Below are positions 1 to 4,928 of a stretch of DNA of 5,627 bases, piece by piece. The stretch spans positions 1 through 5,627 of the forward strand of contig JAEDIH010000114.1 in NCBI GenBank assembly GCA_016292575.1. The letters run 5' to 3'. The notes beneath the pieces were generated by a model. The model was not told the DNA's origin. It saw only the letters and a list, made by a program, of their open reading frames with translations, and ran no database searches. This DNA comes from Clostridiaceae bacterium (GTDB lineage Bacteria; Bacillota; Clostridia; Oscillospirales; Acutalibacteraceae). The position numbers were made by a program, and so were the translations under genes. Position 1 is the first letter of the stretch. The number at the start of each line of letters is the position of its first letter.

Positions 1-1994
1 ACGGCAAGAAGGTTTCAAAGCTTGTTGAAACCACTCTCGGCAAGGTCATCTTCAACAATCCCATTCCTCAGGATCTCGGCTTTATTGACCGCTCCGATCC
101 GGAAAACCTCTTCCGTCTTGAGGTTGAAACACTTGTTAACAAAAAGATGCTTGGAAAGATCATTGACAAGTGCATCAGAATCCACGGCGTTGCAAAAACC
201 GCTGAGGTTCTTGACGATATCAAGAATCAGGGCTATAAATACTCAACCAAGAGCGGTATCACCGTTGCCGTCTGCGACGCCACCATTCCGGAAACGAAAA
301 AGGATATCCTTGCCGAAACCGAGGCTATCGTTGACGAGGTCAACAGGAAATATAACAGGGGTCTTCTCAGCAACTCCGACCGTTCGAGACAGGTTCTCAA
401 GGCGTGGGACGTCTGCACAAGCCGCGTTGCGCAAGCCCTTACCACAAACTTTGATAAATTCAACCCTATCTATATGATGCTCGACTCCGGCGCCCGCGGT
501 TCGGAAAGCCAGCTGCGTCAGCTTGCCGGTATGCGCGGTCTTATTGCAAACACTGCCGGTAAAACCATTGAAGTTCCCATCAGAGCAAACTACCGCGAAG
601 GACTTAACGTTCAGGAATACTTCATTTCCTCGCGCGGCGCCCGTAAAGGTCTTGCCGATACCGCGCTGCGTACCGCCGACTCCGGTTACCTTACCCGACG
701 CCTTGTTGATGTTTCGCAGGACGTTATTATCCGTGAGGAGGACTGCGGCTGCACAGAGGGTCTTGAGGTTTACGACATCATGGACGGCAACCGTGTTCTT
801 GAGCCGCTCACCGAAAGGCTCAAGGGTCGTTTCCTGCTCAACAACCTTGTTGATGAGGAAAGCGGCGAGGTCATTATGGATAACAACCATATGCTCACCG
901 AAGCCGACGCGGACAAGGTTGACGCATATCTCACCGCAAAATATAACAAAGCCATTGAGGGCGGCATGAGCAAAGAGGAAGCCGCGCCGATACGCCATAT
1001 TACCATCCGTTCGCTCCTCACCTGCTGCTCGGATCACGGTGCCTGCATCAAGTGCTACGGCTCCGACCTTGCAACAGGAAAAGCCGTCACCATCGGCGAG
1101 GCAGTCGGCATTATTGCCGCTCAGTCAATCGGTGAACCGGGTACTCAGCTCACCATGAGAACCTTCCACACCGGCGGTGTTGCTTCCGGTTCGGATATCA
1201 CACAGGGTCTTCCCCGTGTTGAAGAACTCTTTGAAGCAAGAAAACCGAAGACTCTTGCAATGATAAGCGAGATTGACGGCGTTGTTTCCTTTGAAACAAT
1301 CAAGAAAAATCCGCACATTGTTGTTACCAACGAGGAAACCGGAGAAAGGAAGGAGTATTTCCTCACCTTCGGCGCAAGAGCAAGAGTCTCCGAGGGTCAG
1401 CACGTTACAGTCGGCGAAACGCTCACCGAGGGTTCAGTTGATCTTCGTGATGTTCTCAACGTTCTCGGCGTCAGCGCCGTTCATGACTATCTTATCAGCC
1501 AGGTTCAGTGCACATACCGTACTCAGGGTGTTGATATCAATGATAAGCACATTGAGGTTATTGCACGCCAGATGATGAAGAAAGTCAAGATTGAAGATCC
1601 CGGCGATACCGACTTTTTGCCCGGCGCAGTTGTTGACAAGCGCGACGTTAAAAAAGCCAACGCCGCTGCAAGAGCAAAGGCTGAGGAAAACGGCGTGGAA
1701 GTGCGCGAGGCAACCGTCACCCCGGTGCTTATGGGTATCACTAAGGCTTCGCTTGCAACCGATTCGTTCCTTTCCGCAGCGTCGTTCCAGGAAACAACAA
1801 GGGTTCTCACGGACGCCGCCATCAAGGGCAAGGTCGATCCGCTGCTCGGACTCAAGGAGAACGTCATTATCGGCAAGCTGCTTCCGTCGGGTACCGGCAT
1901 GAAGTGCTACAGCGATGTTGAAGTTGTTGACAAGTCCGAACCGAGAGAGATGGAGCTCATCTTCTCAAACGCATTGGGCAGCGATAACAAATAA
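1..1994 (+). CDS. rpoC: DNA-directed RNA polymerase subunit beta-prime, C-terminal part (5' end outside window)
   Basis: This is the catalytic beta-prime subunit of RNA polymerase; about 663 residues of a roughly 1200-residue protein are visible. The frame is open from base 3, so the first methionine at 147 is internal. Visible landmarks are the GARGSESQLRQLAGMRG block, the bridge helix (about 615-704, EYFISSRGARKGLADTAL and following), the trigger loop MRTFHTGG at 1155-1178, and the second zinc site with cysteines encoded at 744, 1023, 1044 and 1053 (spacing matches the C, C-x6-C-x2-C pattern of the family). No large insertion splits the trigger loop, as expected for Gram-positive enzymes. 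The conserved tail ending in GKLLPSGTGM is followed by a short variable end, EMELIFSNALGSDNK, with tandem TAA stops. The final 25 codons plus both stops are duplicated at 4048-4128. The usual downstream str-operon genes are absent here. Confidence 0.98.
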   Translation, partial: GKKVSKLVETTLGKVIFNNPIPQDLGFIDRSDPENLFRLEVETLVNKKMLGKIIDKCIRIHGVAKTAEVLDDIKNQGYKYSTKSGITVAVCDATIPETKKDILAETEAIVDEVNRKYNRGLLSNSDRSRQVLKAWDVCTSRVAQALTTNFDKFNPIYMMLDSGARGSESQLRQLAGMRGLIANTAGKTIEVPIRANYREGLNVQEYFISSRGARKGLADTALRTADSGYLTRRLVDVSQDVIIREEDCGCTEGLEVYDIMDGNRVLEPLTERLKGRFLLNNLVDEESGEVIMDNNHMLTEADADKVDAYLTAKYNKAIEGGMSKEEAAPIRHITIRSLLTCCSDHGACIKCYGSDLATGKAVTIGEAVGIIAAQSIGEPGTQLTMRTFHTGGVASGSDITQGLPRVEELFEARKPKTLAMISEIDGVVSFETIKKNPHIVVTNEETGERKEYFLTFGARARVSEGQHVTVGETLTEGSVDLRDVLNVLGVSAVHDYLISQVQCTYRTQGVDINDKHIEVIARQMMKKVKIEDPGDTDFLPGAVVDKRDVKKANAAARAKAEENGVEVREATVTPVLMGITKASLATDSFLSAASFQETTRVLTDAAIKGKVDPLLGLKENVIIGKLLPSGTGMKCYSDVEVVDKSEPREMELIFSNALGSDNK

Positions 1995-1997
1995 TAA
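1917..1997 (+). repeat. 81-base direct repeat, left copy (functional rpoC 3' end)
   Basis: These bases encode the last 25 residues of RpoC and the two TAA stops. They match 4048-4128 with no mismatch, at an offset of exactly 2131 bases. Identity stops at 1998 (T here, A at 4129). On the left it stops at 1916, although five further bases (AGCGA) align if one base is skipped. By position this would be the attL-like copy: it lies in the working gene and joins directly to the AT-rich module. Confidence 0.97.
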
Positions 1998-2001
1998 TAC
2001 G

Positions 2002-2040
2002 ATAAGCCGTTATTCAAATCGGGTAACGGCTTATTTTTTT
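2002..2040 (+). terminator. Rho-independent terminator after rpoC
   Basis: Perfect 11-base-pair stem: ATAAGCCGTTA (2002-2012) pairs with TAACGGCTTAT (2024-2034) around an 11-base loop, followed by seven T (2034-2040). It begins 5 bases after the second rpoC stop. It lies inside the AT-rich unit rather than in the duplicated rpoC tail, so the element appears to bring its own terminator for rpoC. Confidence 0.9.
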
Positions 2041-2099
2041 ATAACTCTTTTGTGACTTTTTCCTGTTTTAAAATGTTTTATTTGTGAGGGAAATAATAG

Positions 2100-2131
2100 A
2101 AGTACTGAAGCCCTATAAACAAACAAGTACT
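2100..2131. promoter_or_regulatory. Paired AAGTACT sites upstream of the secreted-protein gene
   Basis: AAGTACT occurs at 2100-2106 and again at 2125-2131, 25 bases apart. Each contains the perfect palindrome AGTACT. A TATAAA that could act as a -10 box lies between them (2114-2119), but no acceptable -35 box is found at normal spacing. The pair could be an operator, part of an ECF-type promoter region, or chance in AT-rich DNA. Confidence 0.25.
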
Positions 2132-2145
2132 ACATCAAAAATAAA

Positions 2146-2151
2146 AAGGAG
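2146..2151 (+). promoter_or_regulatory. Ribosome binding site of the secreted-protein gene
   Basis: AAGGAG, 9 bases before the ATG at 2161. It fixes this ATG as the start, and a typical signal peptide follows at once. Confidence 0.85.
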
Positions 2152-2160
2152 TAATAGGTT

Positions 2161-2715
2161 ATGAAAAAGTTTAGAATCATTATTGCACTTACCCCCGTTT
2201 TAGCTATGCTATTTGGCTTTACTGCATCGGCAACCGTGATTTCATCAGCAAATTCCGTTGTAAATAATGATAAATATGAATACCCGATAACACCTCAAAA
2301 GACACCGGAGATATGGAAAAGCTTCAGCACACATCAGGAAATGCTTGAAGCCTGTGAGATTCCAAAAGATACGCTTGAAGCAATGTCAACAAAAAGTCTT
2401 TTGCTTGCCTGCCTTGAATATCCGCTTGCCGGTGACACCCTTTGCTATGACAACGTCTACGCAGGCTTTGAAAGCGTCATGAATAACAGCAACGCACTCA
2501 CAGAGCTGTTTTCAAGATCGGATTTTTCAGATGCTTTGGCTTCGCTTTTTGAAACAACAACAGCCGTAAATCTGAAAAATAACACCACAGGTTTTGAATG
2601 TATCACACAGTTTCTCAGCCTTATAACAGCACATTCTGTCAAAAACGAATTGATAAGCCAAAACGATGAAAAAAGAATTATTGACAACATAGATGCTTTT
2701 GTAAAAGGCTTGTAA
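2161..2715 (+). CDS. Small secreted protein of unknown function, linked to a sigma/anti-sigma pair
   Basis: 184 residues. The N-terminus has a basic start (MKKFR), a hydrophobic stretch at about 6-20 and an A-S-A motif at 22-24, giving a probable signal peptidase I site before T25; there is no lipobox cysteine. The mature part of about 160 residues has no catalytic motif that I can name. Residues about 55-110, with the order M(S/T)T-x-L, L-E-Y-P-L, a D/Y-rich turn, GF and N-x-L-x-E-L, resemble from memory a group of secreted hypothetical proteins in Clostridia; this is recollection, not a search result. The remainder is predicted to be mostly helical. It is the first gene of the AT-rich module and starts 120 bases after the rpoC terminator, so it needs its own promoter. 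No terminator separates it from the sigma gene 136 bases downstream. Inferred role: an envelope protein controlled by, or sensed with, the sigma factor. Confidence 0.85.
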   Translation: MKKFRIIIALTPVLAMLFGFTASATVISSANSVVNNDKYEYPITPQKTPEIWKSFSTHQEMLEACEIPKDTLEAMSTKSLLLACLEYPLAGDTLCYDNVYAGFESVMNNSNALTELFSRSDFSDALASLFETTTAVNLKNNTTGFECITQFLSLITAHSVKNELISQNDEKRIIDNIDAFVKGL

Positions 2716-2728
2716 AATGACAACCTTT
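2704..2728 (+). other. Hairpin across the stop codon of the secreted-protein gene
   Basis: AAAGG (2704-2708) pairs with CCTTT (2724-2728) and TTGT (2710-2713) with ACAA (2720-2723), with C2709 bulged and a 6-base loop. The TAA stop lies at 2713-2715, in the top of the stem and the loop. No T-run follows, so it is not a standard terminator. It could protect or process the 3' end of the first message, or be chance. Confidence 0.35.
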
Positions 2729-2770
2729 CAGCGAGCATCAGAAGTATTATAATAGCTGATAATTATAATT
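2725..2770 (+). promoter_or_regulatory. Candidate promoter for the sigma/anti-sigma genes
   Basis: A perfect -10 hexamer TATAAT lies at 2748-2753. With a 17-base spacer the -35 position is CTTTCA (2725-2730), a weak match to TTGACA. Two AT palindromes occur here, TATTATAATA (2745-2754) and AATTATAATT (2761-2770). A start near 2760 would give a leader of roughly 90 bases before the TTG start codon. A GGAAC at 2776-2780 recalls ECF -35 boxes, but no matching -10 element lies at the usual distance. Confidence 0.3.
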
Positions 2771-2832
2771 CTAAAGGAACTTTATTGCAGCAAAAAGAAA
2801 AATATCGCTCAACTATAAAGTTTAGTTTTATT

Positions 2833-2841
2833 AAAGGGGAG
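2833..2841 (+). promoter_or_regulatory. Ribosome binding site that selects the TTG start of the sigma gene
   Basis: AAAGGGGAG, 10 bases before TTG at 2852. No in-frame ATG occurs until codon 24, inside sigma region 2, which would remove conserved sequence. The TTG start is therefore preferred. Confidence 0.75.
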
Positions 2842-2851
2842 AAAAAGCATC

Positions 2852-3349
2852 TTGAAGTCTAAACAACATGCGGACGAAAGACAGCTGAAGTTAAAAACTG
2901 CATTTGAAACATATTGTGATATGGTTTTTCGTCTGGCGCTTTCACGAACGAGGAATCAAACATATGCAGATGATATTTTAGGTGAGGTATTTTTAAAGCT
3001 TACCGAAAACATCGGAAAATTGGAAAGCAACGAACACATAAAAGCATGGCTTATCAGAGTCACCATCAACTGCTCCAATAATTACCTGAAAAAAATCTGC
3101 CGAGAAAATGCTTTTCCTAACGAAGACATTCCGGTATTTGATGACCCGGAATTCGGAGAAGTTTATTATGCTGTTCTTGCACTGCCGGAAAACTACCGAA
3201 CAGCAATTCATCTTTATTATTATGAAGATTTGACAATAAAAGATATTTCTATTATTTTAAATCAAAGCGAATCTGCAACAAAAATGCAACTAAAAAGGGC
3301 AAAAGAAAAACTGAAAAGTACATTAGGAGATAATTACAATGTTTGCTGA
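2852..3349 (+). CDS. ECF-family RNA polymerase sigma factor
   Basis: 165 residues, the usual size for ECF sigma factors, which direct core RNA polymerase to a small regulon in response to envelope or other external signals. Region 2 covers about 16-80, with the core-binding helix YADDILGEVFLKL (38-50) and the KAWLIRVTINCSNNYLK segment (64-80) that contacts the -10 element. A short linker (about 82-103) leads to region 4 at 104-156, with LPENYRTAIHLYYYEDLT and a helix-turn-helix (about 127-150) for the -35 element, ending KRAKEKLK. The TTG start is supported by a strong ribosome binding site. Its last 11 bases overlap the next gene, a membrane protein, which is the usual arrangement of an ECF sigma and its anti-sigma factor. 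The gene is AT-rich like its module partners. Region 1.1 and region 3 are absent, as in the ECF class. The regulon and promoter motif are unknown; upstream of the secreted-protein gene is the first place to look. Confidence 0.93.
   Translation: MKSKQHADERQLKLKTAFETYCDMVFRLALSRTRNQTYADDILGEVFLKLTENIGKLESNEHIKAWLIRVTINCSNNYLKKICRENAFPNEDIPVFDDPEFGEVYYAVLALPENYRTAIHLYYYEDLTIKDISIILNQSESATKMQLKRAKEKLKSTLGDNYNVC
3325..3330 (+). promoter_or_regulatory. Ribosome binding site inside the sigma gene for the anti-sigma gene
   Basis: AGGAGA, 8 bases before the ATG at 3339 and within the last codons of the sigma gene. Together with the 11-base overlap it suggests translational coupling, keeping sigma and anti-sigma in proportion. 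Confidence 0.8.
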
Positions 3350-4052
3350 AAAATATAAAAAAGCAAATGACAGCATTTGCATAAGTGATGTGCGAAGAGA
3401 AGAACTTCTTTCAATTATCAGAAATGAATCCACTGAAAGGGAGCGAAAAAGGAATTTGCATATCGCAAAGATGTTAATAGCAGGCTTTGTGATTATTTTT
3501 GTAACCTGTTGTTCAATTGCAATAACAGACAAAATCAGAACAGTAAAAGTTGACGAATCAACAAATGAAGACAGTTCTTTTCAAAATGAAATGTTTTTCA
3601 ATAAAATTCCGCTTCTCAGCAATGAAATAAACAGTGATGTACCATTTAATGTTGCCGGTAAAGGCGAGTACAAAAGAAGTGAGCTTCCGTCATTCTTGTC
3701 TGATGTTTTGCCCGTTTTTCCGGAAAACTATGCTAAAACCGAAGAGTTGTTTGATGCTTATTACAGTAAAAATTGGAATGAATTCTATATAAATACAACG
3801 ACAAAATTAGGCGATAAATCTGTTTCGGTTTATGCCGAGCGTAAAGGAAAAACCGCCGATGTGATTCCGCAGAACTGGGTCAGCTGTGATCTGGACAATT
3901 TAAAATACGATGTTTATTTTGCGGCAGATTCCAAAAATGTTTTTTCAGCAAATTACATTGCCGATGACGGGATATTGATAGGTATAACGACGGACGAGCT
4001 TGAAAGAAGTGAGTTTGTTGAACTTATTAAAAAATGCCTGAAAGCGAGTTGA
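3339..4052 (+). CDS. Single-pass membrane protein, probable anti-sigma factor of the adjacent ECF sigma
   Basis: 237 residues. A charged cytoplasmic N-terminal part (1-42, EKYKKANDSI and a Lys/Arg-rich segment at 34-38) is followed by one membrane segment (about 43-63, KMLIAGFVIIFVTCCSIAIT). An extracytoplasmic domain of about 170 residues completes it, with Trp/Tyr-rich strands in its second half (about 145-220). The short N-terminal domain has no HxxxCxxC zinc motif, so it is not a ZAS-type anti-sigma. The overlap with the sigma gene and this topology support an anti-sigma role in which the outer domain senses a signal and the inner domain holds the sigma factor. The outer domain recalls the DUF4367/DUF4179-type domains of clostridial anti-sigma proteins, but this is by eye only. 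The TGA stop (4050-4052) is made by the first bases of the right rpoC repeat copy, so the natural C-terminus may have been changed or set at the junction. Confidence 0.75.
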   Translation: MFAEKYKKANDSICISDVRREELLSIIRNESTERERKRNLHIAKMLIAGFVIIFVTCCSIAITDKIRTVKVDESTNEDSSFQNEMFFNKIPLLSNEINSDVPFNVAGKGEYKRSELPSFLSDVLPVFPENYAKTEELFDAYYSKNWNEFYINTTTKLGDKSVSVYAERKGKTADVIPQNWVSCDLDNLKYDVYFAADSKNVFSANYIADDGILIGITTDELERSEFVELIKKCLKAS

Positions 4053-4128
4053 AGTTGTTGACAAGTCCGAACCGAGAGAGATGGAGCTCATCTTCTCAAA
4101 CGCATTGGGCAGCGATAACAAATAATAA
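4048..4128 (+). repeat. 81-base direct repeat, right copy (orphan rpoC 3' end fragment)
   Basis: This is an exact second copy of the rpoC tail, covering 25 codons and the TAATAA double stop. It is not translated as RpoC here: its frame is closed by a TGA at 4039-4041 just upstream and it has no start codon with a ribosome binding site. Its first bases GTTGA supply the TGA stop of the preceding anti-sigma gene in another frame. By position it is the attR-like copy, or the original chromosomal rpoC end displaced by the insertion. Perfect identity in non-coding DNA points to a recent event or to selection on the site itself. Confidence 0.95.
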
Positions 4129-4167
4129 ACCTGACGGTTTGTTGCATTAAAAAGCAAACTAAAAAAT
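4129..4167. other. Spacer to the right of the orphan rpoC tail, likely the ancestral rpoC downstream sequence
   Basis: Directly after the duplicated double stop there is a weak hairpin, AAACC (4127-4131, which includes the last two repeat bases) with GGTTT (4136-4140). A second weak one pairs GTTTG (4137-4141) with CAAAC (4155-4159), and a run of A follows at 4161-4166. Neither is a convincing + strand terminator. If the module is an insertion, this sequence followed rpoC before it arrived. Confidence 0.4.
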
Positions 4168-4219
4168 AAGCTATAAATTACAAAGGGCAAACATGTGCAC
4201 TTCCCGTAATTTATAGCTT
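4168..4219. terminator. Bidirectional terminator between the convergent + genes and tetR
   Basis: A perfect 14-base-pair inverted repeat: AAGCTATAAATTAC (4168-4181) and GTAATTTATAGCTT (4206-4219). It is flanked by a T-rich run on the + side (from 4218) and by AAAAAAT (4161-4167), which reads as a T-run on the - side. The 24-base loop contains GGG (4185-4187) and CCC (4203-4205), which could extend the structure, and the palindromes ACATGT and GTGCAC. It can end transcription from the left module, from an uninterrupted rpoC, and from tetR on the - strand. The large loop is unusual, so a remnant of a small repeat element is a weaker alternative. Confidence 0.75.
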
Positions 4220-4249
4220 TTATTTATTGATAATTATTTTAAGCCGCCG

Positions 4250-4903
4250 CTATTCGGCAGAGCTTTGAGTCTCATCCTGCGGGCGGTTACACAGCTTGGA
4301 AAAGAGCCGGCTGACATCAAGATCCCCGGTTGCAAGACCCGGAACCTCCTTATACGCCTTACAAAGCGCAAAGCTTATGCACGAGCCGATTTTCAATATC
4401 TCTTCGCTGCTAAAGGGACAGCTTCCTGAAATTAGCATTGCCGCAAAGCCCTGCGAAACTATAAGCATATTGAGCAGAAAGCTTTTTGCCGAAGCTTCGT
4501 CCATTTTATAAAACTGCATGACCGACCGCAACACGCGCGGATGCAGATCCCCCGGCAGACTGAAGGATATACTCTCGTTATTACTGCGGCTTGAAAGGAA
4601 AAGAAATCTGTAAAGGCTCGGCTCCTCCCGTGCAAAGCTGATATACCGCTCACAGAAACCCAGAAGCGGAACTTTTTCCTCAAGTCCGGTTTCGGCATAT
4701 TCGCGGTAGAACACGCAGGCCGATTTGAAGGCCTCGTCCTTTAGCTCGTCCATCGTTTTGAAACAGGTAAAAATCGGCTTTGTTGAAACTCCGAGGCGCG
4801 CTGCAATCTCCCTTGCCGTGAGCGCGTCCTCTCCGCTTTCACGGATAAGGCCGAAGGCGGCAGAGACTATTTCCTCCCTTGAAAATTTTGCTTTTGGCGG
4901 CAC
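4250..4903 (-). CDS. TetR/AcrR-family transcriptional regulator (GTG start)
   Basis: 217 residues. The N-terminal DNA-binding part (about 8-55) has the family pattern: FSREEIVSAAFGLIRESG, then the helix-turn-helix TAREIAARLGVSTKPIFTCF, then MDELKDEAF. The C-terminal ligand and dimer domain includes FCERYISFAREEPSLYRFLFLS, similar to the WHG-type C-terminal domain found in part of the family. These proteins usually repress nearby genes and release DNA on binding a small ligand. The GTG at 4903-4901 is chosen because GGGAGG lies 7 bases before it and the TetR domain begins at once. The open frame continues upstream to 5395, but only as a shadow of the peptidase gene. It starts 25 bases after the peptidase stop on the same strand, so co-transcription or control of that gene is plausible. 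Ligand and targets are unknown. Confidence 0.92.
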   Translation of the reverse strand: MPPKAKFSREEIVSAAFGLIRESGEDALTAREIAARLGVSTKPIFTCFKTMDELKDEAFKSACVFYREYAETGLEEKVPLLGFCERYISFAREEPSLYRFLFLSSRSNNESISFSLPGDLHPRVLRSVMQFYKMDEASAKSFLLNMLIVSQGFAAMLISGSCPFSSEEILKIGSCISFALCKAYKEVPGLATGDLDVSRLFSKLCNRPQDETQSSAE

Positions 4904-4910
4904 GGCGTTC

Positions 4911-4916
4911 CCTCCC
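4911..4916 (-). promoter_or_regulatory. Ribosome binding site that selects the GTG start of tetR
   Basis: Read on the - strand this is GGGAGG, 7 bases before GTG (4903-4901). It lies in the 25-base gap after the peptidase stop and rules out the long upstream extension of the frame. Confidence 0.8.
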
Positions 4917-4928
4917 GTTTTGTGCTTA

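Larger units (their letters stand above)
1917..4128 (+). mobile_element. Putative small integrated element at the rpoC 3' end, flanked by 81-base direct repeats, no recombinase
   Basis: What is seen: a 2131-base unit between two identical rpoC-tail copies, containing a terminator, three + strand genes and no integrase, transposase or relaxase. Its base composition differs from its flanks. Hand counts of single 60-base lines give 20/60 G+C at 2161-2220 and 17/60 at 3241-3300, against 28/60 at 1201-1260, 42/60 at 481-540 and 37/60 at 5161-5220. What is known: integrative elements often target the 3' ends of conserved genes and restore the gene end from the element. Inference: a CIME-like (cis-mobilisable) element moved by an integrase elsewhere, or the remnant of a larger one. 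Alternatives are a partial duplication by illegitimate recombination, or an assembly join at the repeat. Confidence 0.55.

Noticed and set aside
243..1037. A 264-residue open frame on the - strand opposite rpoC
   Set aside because: It lies wholly within conserved rpoC catalytic sequence, has no recognisable domain, and is explained by the codon pattern of the + strand gene.
2776..2810. ECF-type promoter with GGAAC at 2776-2780 and a CG-containing -10 near 2806
   Set aside because: The gap of 25 bases between the two elements is too long for an ECF promoter, and the -10 match is poor.
4048..4128. Right repeat copy as a small independent gene
   Set aside because: The rpoC frame there is closed upstream by TGA at 4039-4041, and the only methionine (4081) gives a peptide of about 14 residues without a suitable ribosome binding site.
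1917..4128. Assembly or chimera artefact at an exact repeat
   Set aside because: Not fully excluded. The module-specific terminator and clean gene ends on both sides argue for a real junction, but an exact 81-base repeat is also where short-read assemblies misjoin, so spanning reads are needed.
1917..4128. Insertion sequence or composite transposon
   Set aside because: There is no transposase, no terminal inverted repeats at the edges, and 81 bases is far longer than a usual target-site duplication.
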